NCBI RefSeq assembly: GCF_011075055.1
Contig: NC_058146.1
Location: 5,828,001-5,892,000, forward strand
Direction of reading: 5' to 3'
From: Mangifera indica
Taxonomy: Eukaryota > Streptophyta > Magnoliopsida > Sapindales > Anacardiaceae
DNA: 64,000 bases
Made by a program: the position numbers and the translations under genes. Of the stretch, positions 11,533 to 22,450 are shown piece after piece (position 1 is the stretch's first letter; the number at the start of each line of letters is the position of its first letter). The notes below the pieces were generated by a model. That model was not told the origin of the DNA. It ran no database searches and saw only the letters and a list, made by a program, of their open reading frames with translations.

Positions 11533-13849
11533 ATCTTGGGAGGATATGAATGTGTAAATATAGTTTGTTGATCAAATATATAAATATCGTATATAATTGG
11601 ATAACTTTAAATTAATGATAATATAATATCTAATTATATAATTATATATAATTTATATATTTAAAAATAAATATGTATAATATTATTTTTAGTTTTATTG
11701 GCAAAGTTGGATTTGAAGAATAAAACTATATTTACGAATAAATATTACTAACTTACATATACAGATGGAAGTGATAATTTATGATTATTTATTTTATTTT
11801 TATTTTAAAAATAAGATCAGATTATATAAATAAGTTTGTATATATAATATTACTTAAAATTGAATGGGATAAAATTTTAAAAATAATATTATATATATAA
11901 ATAAATTATATAAATAAAATTATAATATTTAATCGAATAATTTTAAAATAAAAGGAAAAAAATTACATCAGCTTGAAAGTGAAATTGGGTTTCGTGGGGT
12001 TGGGGCGATAGGTGGGAAGTCCATGTTGAGGTACAGGTCAAATTTGACCCTAGAGTGGGAAAATGATGTGCAGTCGTTTGGAATCTTGACTAGCTGGCTT
12101 TCTAATATTTAATTTTATTTTTCTTTGATTCTTTTAAATTTATTTTATCGTTATCACAATTTAAGAATTTGGCGTGAAACATGCTTAAGAGAAAGTAGAC
12201 TTGTCTAAGGAAATTTTAACGTAATAACCAGGTTGATTCACACCAAGGGCAAAGCTAGTTGGAGGCTAGTGGGTTTGTGTATTTCCATGGAATTTTAGTC
12301 AAAATTTTACCCCACCCAACTTGCAGATCAAGCTTCTGAGGAGGTTTAGTTTGAGTTAGAGATTATCTATTAGATATTTATCTTGTTCAATTTAAAAAAT
12401 GAGTATGATCAGTACAAAATGGTTAAATTTTAAATACTGGGCGGGCATTAATGAAGCTATAAATTATCAGATCTTATTGTTTCATTGGTTTTTCTATTTG
12501 AATTACATAATCATATTTGGCATCCCATTTTTTAATCATTCAAACTTAGTAGGGATGACAACAAGATAGAGATAACAATAGAGAAGGGTATAAAAGAGAT
12601 TTCAATCCTTATCCTCGTTCCCATTCTTGTAAGGGATATCATTCTCCATTCTTTCTCTCGTTTCTATCAGAAAAACTCTTTCTTGTTAGGGTTAAGAAAT
12701 GTCACAAATTTTAAATTCGAATTAAAATTACCATCTTTAAACCTTTGTGTATAAATTTGATATCAAAACCAGGAACTCTAAACAGTAAAAATGCCAATAA
12801 GGAAGAATACAGAAGAATTCTAAAATTATTTAGAATTAAATAAATTTGACATAAAACTAAAATTATTATTTCAAAAAATATTTTATAAGATAAAAATGTG
12901 GAGCAAATAACATCACTCCAACACTAAGTAAAATATAAACATATTTTATACACAATCCATCTCGACAATATTTTTTTCTATTGATTTAATTTTTCAATTT
13001 TTGTAATTTATTTTGAAATAATCAAGATGAAATGAATTTGATCTAACATATATGCGTTAAACTATTTTATCAAATTTTGACCTTTCCCTTTTAATTGATT
13101 TACAAAAAAAATTAGGGGATGCAATGAAAGGAGTAAATAATACTTGACAAAAAATAATATTAGATATAAAAAATTTTGATGTAGAAAAAAATAAATGGAA
13201 GAATACATATAAAAAGGTTACTTGATAAATATAGATTAATATTAATTCAAGAGTTGAGTTATGACACATCAAAGTTTGTATTTCTTGTTGATATATATCA
13301 CCATTTCTCTTATATTAAATTACAATAAAATTATACGTATATAATTTTTTATACAATTTAAATACATATATGATATATGATTATGTGATTAAATAATTTT
13401 GTATTAAAAATAAAATAACACATAATTACATGATGATATATCATCTATGTATCTAAGTTTTATATAAAAAAAATATATGCATATAATATTACTCATTAGA
13501 TTATTCAATTTTGATTTGTTGAAATTTTCATTTTTTGCGTTACATTAAATTGTACGCAATATTTTATTTAAAAAAGGATATTAAAATTTTTGCTATTAAA
13601 AGTGAACGTCTATACAAAAATATAAAACTTTTGGAACCCTAATCAATTATACCACTAAAGCAATTGAATTGCAAAAATTCCCTATGCAATACAATCGCAC
13701 CCGTGATGCCCAAAGATTCATCAATTGTTTCATCTGTGAATTTGCAGCACCCGATAGCTTGGAAAAGGAATTTGTAGTAGTAGCTGACAATGAACAATCA
13801 CGCGTGACTGAACAAGAAGTGAAATTGTCATAAATCATATACGACTCGT

Positions 13850-14129
13850 CTTCGTCGTTGATGATCGCTCTCAGGAGAGCAGTCAGAGAGGAAGAAACGA
13901 TATAAAAAAACGTACTCTGAAAACTGGAAACCCTAAGGGAAAAATGCTGTTTTTTAAAACTTAGGTTGGGGTGAAATTATTAGTTTTTAGGGTTTAAAGG
14001 AGGAAAATAATATAGCTAACGAACTCAATTAATTTTAACAATTCATGGGTGGGTAAATGAGATTTTCAAAGTTAAGGGGGGAAAACTTGAGAAATGCGCA
14101 TACTTTGGGTCAGACATTGTCCTTTGGCC
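13850..14129. mobile_element. One-ended MULE-like fragment
   Basis: The right end, GTCCTTTGGCCT followed by AAATAAAT, matches the right terminus and flank of the Mutator-type element at 4359-5101. Inward, GGGGTGAAATTATTAGTTTTTA and a GAGATTTTCAAAGTTAAG block also resemble its terminal region. No matching left end was found, so the left limit is only approximate. Confidence 0.45.
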
Positions 14130-15205
14130 TAAATAAATTCAAAAAGAAGTAAAATCATTGGGTGGCAAAACCGAAACATCTATTGAAACAAAGAATGACC
14201 AACGACGATAAAATTGAATTGAATGGCTGGCGATGATAGAACGAAACACGAACGATACACCCAATTAGTTGACTAAAAAGTTGAATGGGAGTTCATCAAG
14301 CTATTAAACACCGACTAAAAAGTTAGAGGTACTAATAGGTAAGGGTGACGAGTCGTTTATACGTTGGAGCCATTATCCTACTTGACTTGGTACAACATTC
14401 ATCTATCCCGAACAGGCATTCATCGACTATTTCTTGCATTTTTAAAGATTTGTCTATTGTAGTCGTGACTTGAGTCATGCATTTAGTCAAGTTAGCACAT
14501 TTCACTCATGTTACTTGTTTTTGTAATCATCAAAATGATTTAGGGTTTTACGGGAACTATTGACAACTTAATAAATAAGAAAACTTTGACATATGTAATA
14601 TCCATTTTAAATTCAATCATTTTATAACAAGGTCGGCAATTCCTTCGATATAAGTGAAATTAATATTGGTGTTAACATTCTCGTAATAATTTTCAAATTT
14701 ATCATTAAACAACTAAATATAAAGTTAAGAAAAATTCTACAGGATAAAACTTTGCAATAAAAGTGAAAAAATAATTGAAGACATTAAATAATATAATAAA
14801 GTTGCGAGAGTCCAACGTTTTCCATTTTGAAAATAGACTTTAACAAGCAGGACAAAATTTATAGGTGAGGAGTGAAATTAGGGAATTGGGGTTGTGGAAG
14901 GTTGGGCTGTATTGGCGACATCCAAGAAAGGCCCTCAGACTCCTTAGGAGTTTGACAAAGCATAAGTTTTCAATTGATTGGTACGGTCAATGAATGTTTT
15001 TACATTTTTGCCCAAAAGTTGCATCCTTACATAAGGAGATATATCACTAGCTTATAATAAAATTTTGAGCAATACTTGTTATACTTGTTTTAAGTATATA
15101 AATATATATACATTCATATATGTTATTATATGGTTAGATTTTTTTTATTTTTAATTTAAAATTATATAATCGCATATTGACACACATGAGTGTATGCACA
15201 TTTGT

Positions 15206-15594
15206 ATAAGGCTGGAAATAAAACGAATCCAGCTGAGCTTGAACAGGGCTCGACTAGTTTTTTGCTCATTTTGGACTAAATTAGGCTCAAGTTCAGTTCA
15301 AGCTCGCTCAATCACACAATAGTGATTGGGTTTGTGTTCGTTGTTTTGAGCTCTTGTTCTAGATCATTCGAGTTAAACTCGTTTCAAGCCTAAACAGACT
15401 CACTTTGAATCCAGTCCTATCTTTAGGTAGGGCTGAAAATGGTGTTGTTTGCTAAGGATTCAAGTAAGCTGAGTAAGACTCCAGTTCAGATTCGACTTCA
15501 GGTTTGTTTCTAGTTTTACTTCTCAACTCATACTCACATTTATATTCGGGCTCATTCAAGCTAAACTCGTTTTAAACTTACTTTGAATCAAACC
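15206..15594. mobile_element. Diverged hAT-type MITE pair
   Basis: Two abutting units. The first runs from AAGGCTGGAAAT to GAATCCAGTCCTA (15427). The second runs from TAGGGCTGAAAATGG (about 15428) to GAATCAAACCCTA (about 15594) and is flanked by TCTTTAGG / TATTTATG (6 of 8 identical). The ends and GCTCGxxCAAGC words match the family at 2709-3081, but most CG steps have become TG or CA, as expected of an old copy. Borders of the first unit are uncertain. Confidence 0.5.
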
Positions 15595-15923
15595 CTATAT
15601 TTATGTATCTAAAGTGGTTACCCACCGTTTTATTATAAAATGTTATAAGATTTATTAACTTTTTAATAAACCTTCTCACATTTAATCCCTTGCATATATT
15701 TAATCATAACTATCATTCACATATGTTTTTTTCTTTTTTTTCTTTTTATAAAATAGATAATGTCCAAATAAAAATTTCTAGATATAATTTTACAATTTTG
15801 TCATCCTCAATATTTCATACTAATTCAATAATATAATTATATCATCAAATAACTACTCCACTTTGAATTATCATAAATTAGTGAATAAATTAATAATGAA
15901 TTATATATCAACATCACTTATGA

Positions 15924-15926
<3 letters not shown>

Positions 15927-16007
<81 letters not shown>
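15927..16007. repeat. (AT)n microsatellite, about 40 units
   Basis: Uninterrupted AT dinucleotide run of 81 bp. Confidence 0.97.
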
Positions 16008-16011
<4 letters not shown>

Positions 16012-16695
16012 ATAATTAAACAAAATTTTAGATATTTTATAAATGAGAAATTATATTAATATAAAAACTAAAAATTTGGCAACCAGTGGACATCATTGAT
16101 GCCAATGTAAAACTCTTGGCACCATGTACGTAACAATGAATTTATCGTAGAGTAATGTTATATGTATAAATAATGATATATTATCATGTGATTAAGTAAT
16201 TAAAAATTAAAAATAAAAATTGTATATATAATTTTATTGTTTGATATAAGGGTCAAATTATAAAGAATGATTAATTAATATATATTATAGATGAAATTAA
16301 AGGGAATATTAGGCGAGAACTTGTTAAAATTGATCAAATATTGCATATTAGAATTATAGATATAGATTTTATTAATAATCGTTTGAAATTTTGCAAAATT
16401 TAGAAGTATCAACTTGAAATTTTAAGGATATTTATGTGAAAATCAAAATTAATAGGATTAAATTTATATAACCGGTAAAAAATACATAGGGATAACCATT
16501 GGCTAGATTGGAAAGTGGTGAAGTAAATCATGAGCAAAATAATTAATTAATCAGGACTCAATAATCGGAATTAAGAAAAGTTAAGTGGACAATAATGACA
16601 TTTCATCAGACTAAAAGATTAGGATATAAATACAGAGAGTGGACAAAAGCGGTGGACAAAGGCGGTGTACAATTTCTATTGTTTCAATATGGCAT

Positions 16696-19154
16696 CTAAA
16701 CTTGAAGAAGATGATGACCTTTCTTAACTTTGTAGAGTTCAACAGTTCTTCCATTCAGAGTCTGCAAAGGCCTTGCATTTCTCTTGTTATGTGACGCCAA
16801 TGGAGCTCTCAAAGCCTCTACCTGCTCCTTCGAAATTGACCTCACCTGTAAAATTTGTCAGCCTATGTTATTAACCGTATATGAGACTTTCTTTTTCACC
16901 AAACAGGTAAACCCAGTTCAGTGACCAAGTCAAGGGTCTAATATTGGTGTGGTATGAGCGAGTCTTAGACTCAAACCCTCTTCTTTGAAGATTCCATAAC
17001 CTTTGTCATTTAATCTACTCTTCGGGCCAACATGAGATGCAATATTTATATGTGAAAGTTACCGGGCTAAAAAGAAATACCTTGGCAAGGACAGTCCAGG
17101 TGACACCTTCAGTGCATGGAGGAGTAGTGAGAGAACCCATGTATCTATAATATTTATTTGTCTTTCGCCTCAAGTGATGGGTATCCAATTTTCCCATTGG
17201 AATATTATTAACTCCTTTATGATTGCTTGACCCACCAAGCTCATGCAAGTATTTACTTATCTGCAATCATCAAACTATTCTTATAAATAGATGAATAAAT
17301 ATAAATTACTTCTTGCAAGAATGGACAGAGTAATCTCGAAGATTGTAGGGGCATAATGCAATGTTTTCTACTTCTGCAAAATGGTATTTTGTTGCAAAAA
17401 CATGTGGTGCATAATTTTGAAGCTGGGTAGTTTCATTCATTATTCTTGAGTTTTCCCATCTTCGAAGTAGGGTTGGACTCCAGCCGAGCCAGCTCGAGCT
17501 CGAGCTCGGCTCGGCTCGGTTCGAGCCCAAAACGAGCTGGGCTCTGCTCGGTTCGATCGAGCTCAAGCCGAGCTTGAGCTCGGTAAATTTTTTTAAAAAA
17601 TTTTATATAAAATGACATCGTTTTGATCCATATATATACAAAACGATGTCGTTTTGATATGAAAAACGAGCCGAGATAAAAACGAGCCGAACTCGAGCCG
17701 CCCATAAATAAACCGAACCGAGCCCGAGCTGGCTGTGAGCCGAGACAGCCAGCTCGGCTCGGCTCGAATCCAACCCTACTTAGAAGCAAGGAATGTTACT
17801 GAAAATTTTTTTGCAACATTATGACATTCTTAAATAAATTTTGTATCAGTAAAGCATAAGAGAAATAATAGATTTGTATATACATCTTATATTATTTGAA
17901 ATGTTAAAATAAGTCTAGTTAAATATTCGAAAACTCTATTAAAATACGTTTGAGGTTGTAAAGTGCAAAAGTAAAACTATAATATTCTAACTAATCAAAA
18001 TGGGTTTAATTTGGGGTGTGTGTAAATTCCAATATATATTTTTTAAGTTCCCTAACATGATAAAATAAGCAAAAAGAAGAATTTTTTGGAAAAAGTGTAC
18101 CTTATTGAGAAGTGGATCCGGGTTACCATACTTGTAAAGGACTGAGAGAACTGCAACACTGCCATCATCCGCCAAATGGACTGCATGGAGCTCCGCAGCA
18201 AATCTGTCACAAATCTCTGTTAGATTTTATAGAAATCAATCTTATTTGCTTTGGCTTAGAAAAAGACTCAGAAAAGTAATTTCAGAAGAAGAATGAGTGG
18301 AAATTCTAAGCTACATTGTTGATATAAAAAGAAAGAGAAGAGAGGGAAAAAGAATATACATTTGTCCATCAATTCGGTGCTCCGCAGGAGTATGCCAGTG
18401 CATCTGTTTGAAGGTGTATTTCTTACCCTTTATCACCAACTCTCCAATTTCTTCCTCATAATGTACCTACATCCATAAAATTTCAGTTCAACATTCAAGT
18501 TTTTCAATTTCATAGTGCAAAATGGGAGCAAGATGGCAAGATATAGAATAATGCAATGCAGAATATGTTGCGGAATCCCCATACAAAGCCCACAAGAGAG
18601 CAAGGGTTCAAGACCTGCTTGCTCCAGAGCAAGACCCGATTCAATGAATGTTGAGCCAATCATTTGATTTAGGATTTTATTTATCTGGTATAGTCGATCA
18701 GACCCCAATGTAGGACCGGGTGGCTTTGGTGGATTCCTCGTAAAAAAAAAAAAAAAGTTGTGGAAGTTTAGGAACAAACCACAATAACAAAGCCTAAATT
18801 GACGATTGTGGCATTTGCAGAAGGGATATAATTCTTGGCTAAGGGTCCCAAAGCTGTGTCGATGTGGGTTTGGTTGGTTAAAATGTTAACTGGAGACTGA
18901 TGCTTCCCCATCGAGCATGGTGAGAAAGATTTATTCAACCTTCCCCAGTGCGCTGGTCCTTTTAAACCCGTGTAACTAAATTCAACAGGAAAATGCCCTG
19001 AAAGCAGAGAAAAAACATTAAACAAATCAAGCATATGACAACAAGATTATCAAAGAGAGAAAAGGAAGAAGAAAATACCCTCATTAAGATTTGCAGAAGC
19101 AACGACTAGCAGCAATGAAATGGCTAGAATTGAGAAGGAAAATTTAGTAGCCAT
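16696..19154 (-). CDS. Alpha-type carbonic anhydrase, secreted (277 aa, 6 exons)
   Basis: Exons by coordinate: 19079-19154, 18780-18997, 18360-18466, 18101-18203, 17081-17260, 16696-16845. All junctions are GT-AG and phases agree, giving 277 aa. It reversibly hydrates CO2 to bicarbonate. Residues 1-20 or so form a signal peptide ([21 protein letters not shown]), so it enters the secretory pathway. The zinc ligands are visible in HWHTPAEH (H121, H123) and AELHAVH (H140), with the gate Glu127 and the active-site Thr213 in [10 protein letters not shown] disulphide pair is likely between the Cys in [14 protein letters not shown] and Cys217. Oddly, the position usually occupied by the proton-shuttle His (NxGH in the family) reads NLGF (Phe95). 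Intron 4 carries a hAT MITE and intron 2 a SINE-like unit. Family assignment is firm; the exact member is not claimed. Confidence 0.92.
17468..17778. mobile_element. hAT-type MITE in intron 4 of the carbonic anhydrase gene
   Basis: Starts TAGGGTTGGACTCCAGCC and ends GGCTCGAATCCAACCCTA, flanked by CTTCGAAG and CTTAGAAG (7 of 8 identical). The arms are GCTCGG/CTCGAGC arrays, and the centre has two palindromes, AAAATGACATCGTTTT and AAAACGATGTCGTTTT. It is 311 bp, the same family as 2709-3081. The open frames 17306-17566 and 17433-17789 cross it and are not exons. Confidence 0.85.
18540..18755 (+). mobile_element. SINE-like unit with poly(A) tail (intron 2 of carbonic anhydrase)
   Basis: Contains a pol III B-box-like GGTTCAAGACC at 18605-18615 and ends in a 14-15 bp A run at about 18741-18755 after GGACCGGGTGGCTTTGG. 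No convincing A box or target duplication was found, so the left limit is a guess. Confidence 0.35.
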
Positions 19155-19229
19155 TGTGTAATAGAATGAGCTCTGGAAAGAATAATAAATGATAGTTGTG
19201 ATTTGGTTTAAAAGAAGCTGTAATGGGCA

Positions 19230-19239
19230 TATATTTATA
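19230..19239 (-). promoter_or_regulatory. TATA box of the carbonic anhydrase gene
   Basis: On the minus strand TATAAATATA lies 76 bp upstream of the ATG at 19154, followed by a pyrimidine-containing leader. Position and sequence fit a plant TATA box. Confidence 0.5.
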
Positions 19240-19279
19240 CAGAAGTTAATTAGTTCCTGGCTATCAGGCAACTGAAACA

Positions 19280-20450
19280 GTTTTGCTTTTTAGATGGAAT
19301 TATAATTGTGCGGTTTGGTGACTTGGATGACAATGATTCCCAGCTTCAGTTATGTTTGTTTTATTTTTTTAGCATTTTTTTTTTTTTCAAGTTTTTGTAA
19401 GGCACACCCATCCACACACATCTCAATATTATCCACGCAAGTTTAGTATATTCTCAAACTCTCATTTATTAAGGTCCAAAAATCTAAATATCTATTTATT
19501 TGTTAAATTTTATTATTACTATCAAATGTAAAAATGTTATTTAGATATTATATTTAAAAAAATAATAATTTATCCTATTTTTCCATCTTAGTTTTGAAAA
19601 ACTAATAATTTCTTGTTTACTTTAGTTTTAAAAAGTTATCTTTTTACCTTATTATTTAGGGTTTTTATATTTTAGGGTTAAAAACTGCTTCACAAAGTTA
19701 AAAAACATTACACTTACACTCCTAAAAATATGTTTTCTCTTTCTTACGACCGTTCTTTATAGCATAACGTCAACTTTACCATTGACATATTCTTTTCCTC
19801 TGCGATGGTTAGAAGAAATTTGATCTCTTACTTTTATGTTTAGAATTTTTATCTTTTATTACTCAAACTACTTTTAAATATTATTTCGAGAATGTTAAAC
19901 AAAATATGACAGTACATTTTTATTTCTTATCATTGAATGCGGACATATTACAGGAGAAATGTGACCACTTCAGAAAGAGAAGCTGAAAATCCAATATGGG
20001 AAAGTTGTGGGTCAAAATTAAAGAGGTGGTTTCAGTAATGTCAGCGTCCAGACCTTCAGCTTTATTCTCGAAGCACAAATGAAACCTCCCCAGGTTGACA
20101 TGCTTTAGCTGAATGTGGGTGTGTGGTCTCACTACAGGATTTGCTTTTGGTTCTTTGTTAGTGGAATTAGGCCAAACAAATAAAAGTTAGTGCTTGTGGT
20201 TTGCCGTCCTTCTGTCCTTCCTCTTTTTTCTTTTGTGCCTCATCTGGTGCGATGGGGGATTCCAAACAATTCATTATATTTTACACCAAATAAATGCAAC
20301 AGAAGCTACTAGGTCATCCATAATGCTGATATCCGGTCAAGCGCAACGAAAGATATGCTTACATAGAATTTGATCAGGGTAAAGCTATCCTTTTGAGCGT
20401 TTTTGGTTAAGTGATTGGACTGCATTAGTTTTTCCAATAAACTATACGTA
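19280..20450. other. Intergenic upstream of the carbonic anhydrase; no gene
   Basis: AT-rich to about 19915, then a GC-richer patch at 19920-20430 with a 70-codon minus-strand frame (19920-20132) that shows no known domain. Nothing further can be supported. Confidence 0.4.
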
Positions 20451-20452
20451 CC

Positions 20453-21055
20453 CATCTTAAATACATAAATATATACATATTTATATGTATTATCATATTA
20501 TTAGATGATTTTGAATTTAAGATAAAATAAAATTCACTTATACGATGATACATATAAATATATACACAATTATATATCTAAAGTGAATACATATAATATT
20601 GTTCTATTTTTTAGAGTAACATTATATGCAAAAGCAATGGATATAAAGTTATGCACAAAGAATAGACATAAAGTTATACATAAATAATAATATATTATTA
20701 TATAATTAAATATTATTTTATTTTTAATTCAAAATCTCCTCCATACACACCGCTTTTAAACAAGAAAGTTTTCCTTTTCTCCGATGATATCAGCTGAATA
20801 TTTTCCCCTTTTTCCAGTTAACACCGTTCGTGGGGCTATCAAGTTTGCATTATTGTGTAGATTGAAAGAATTACGAATTGGATTATATATTATCGATACA
20901 ATAAGATTGTGTATAATTGTATACATAAATATTAATGTATTATTATATAATTAAATATTATTTTATTTTTAATTTTTAATTATTCAATTATATGATGACA
21001 CATTATTATTTATACAGAATATTATAAACAAAAATTTTGTATATAACATTACTCT
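20453..21055. mobile_element. Cluster of AT palindromic MITEs (three copies)
   Basis: Copies at 20453-20602, about 20622-20735 (partial) and 20905-21055 share ATTATATAATTAAATATTAT or ATTAGATGATTTTGAATT cores and inverted TATAAATA flanks with the unit at 9527-9680. Confidence 0.5.
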
Positions 21056-21389
21056 ATTTATAAAAAAAGTGTACAATATAGACAAGTTCAATATTGTTTG
21101 AAAAGGAATTTTTAATACTATGAAAATGGAATAAACGAATTACAATTGATTACAATCAAATATAAGGAAATATAATAAATACAAAATATTTAACACTCTC
21201 TACAATTATAATGAACGCTCACGAACCTACAATTGGAGACACAAGAAAAGAAAATGCTCTCGAGACAACTCCTTGATAAATATATTTGTAAGTGAAAAGA
21301 GTATAGAAATATGTTGGAAAGTAAGAGCCCCACAAGTAATCAACTCACGAATGAAGTATATATCAATATTGATATGCAAAAGGTAAACA

Positions 21390-21700
21390 CAGAGTTAGAT
21401 TCGAGTTAAACCGAGTTCGAGCTTGACTCGATTTATATATAGTAGAGTTCATGGAAGTTAAGCTCGAACTCAGTTTGAGTTCATTTCGAACTCAAACTTT
21501 TAACTAGTTCATTATTAAAACAACGTCATTTTAGTATATATTGGTCAAAACGATATCGTTTTGTATCAAAATTTTTAATTTATAAATTTGACAAGTAGCT
21601 CGAGCTCGAGCTTATATAGGGTTGACTTGTTTTAGACTTGTTCGAACTGAGCTTGAACTCAAGTTCAAATTTAAATAAACTCAGTTCAAATCCAACCCTA
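21390..21700. mobile_element. hAT-type MITE, older copy
   Basis: The right end TCCAACCCTA and left end CAGAGTTAGATTCGAG are diverged inverted copies, flanked by GGTAAACA and GATAAACA (7 of 8). It is 311 bp, exactly the size of the copy at 17468. The central palindromes are AACAACGTCATTTT and AAAACGATATCGTTTT. GCTCGG words have decayed to AACTCGA / TTGAGTT forms. Confidence 0.75.
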
Positions 21701-21919
21701 GATAAACATAAAAAACATATTCTGTCGTCATGTGCAAGAAGATATAATATCCTCAATCAAATATATATATATATATATATTGCTTGGAAATCTAGCCAAT
21801 GGAATCAGAAGCAACAGTCTAATCCACTTTAATATTTCATCTAACCAGAGTAAAAGATTTTTGCTTAGAACAAAGATCAGACACATCATACATGAGATCT
21901 ATTAATAGGTATATATACA

Positions 21920-22030
21920 GCAAAACATGTGATATACTCTGAATTGTGAAGCCTACTTATCAGCATGCATACATGTGACACATAAATAATTCAACAATGA
22001 ACCCTAACCTATCAGCATGCATACATGTGA
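21920..22030. repeat. Short direct repeat with two RY-type CATGCAT motifs
   Basis: The block TATCAGCATGCATACATGTGA occurs twice, about 50 bp apart (starting at about 21958 and 22010). Each copy carries the CATGCA RY core and an ACATGT palindrome. Related AAAACATGTGATAT words flank it on both sides. Confidence 0.6.
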
Positions 22031-22269
22031 TAAACTCTGAACTTCTTATTAATCACAGCTGGTCTTACATAGCAAAACATGTGATATTCTCTCAACTCTA
22101 AACCCTACTTGACGTATAATTAATCATTAATATCTATAAATAACAGCTGCTCTTGGCATTGCATGGGGAAATGAACATTAAGATCATTTCACTTTATGAT
22201 GATAACAATAACAGTACACAGAGGAAAGGGAACGGCAAAAAAATTATGAATCCATGAAGTTTTTCTTTT

Positions 22270-22450
22270 TTTAGTAATGAAAAACCCACCCAAGCGGGAT
22301 TGCCCTAAAACTTATTGTATTGAATAGATAAAACCTCAAGTCCAGCGATTGGTTCTACAACTATTAGACTAGATGTTACAGGAAAACTTGAATCTAAACT
22401 CTCCACCTTAGAATCACACCCCCTTACTACCTAAGCGACCCCTCGAGGGA
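22270..22450 (-). mobile_element. SINE-like tRNA-derived element
   Basis: On the minus strand it begins with a tRNA-like head: GGTCGCTTAGGTAGTAAGG resembles a pol III A box and AGATTCAAGTTT a weak B box about 40 bp on. The tRNA-unrelated body ends AGGGCAATCCCGCTTGGGTGGG followed by a T-rich tail. This layout is that of plant SINEs. Borders and target duplication are not fixed. Confidence 0.45.

Larger units (their letters stand above)
11540..16695. other. Intergenic, AT-rich repeats, no gene
   Basis: Holds AT palindromic MITE copies near 11573-11690, 13325-13492, 15095-15190 and 16145-16240, a possible MULE end at 14129, diverged hAT units at 15206-15594 and a long AT microsatellite. Short open frames such as 13057-13272 and 13647-13838 (minus) have no recognisable domain. 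I see no tRNA or other RNA gene. Confidence 0.5.

Noticed and set aside
13647..13838. 63-codon minus-strand frame
   Set aside because: No domain, no splice context, near a MULE-like end; probably element interior or chance.
17306..17566. Open frame on the minus strand proposed as a carbonic anhydrase exon
   Set aside because: The splice LLNK|ISKYLHE joins 18101 directly to 17260 in phase and matches the family; this frame runs into the hAT MITE and has no family similarity.
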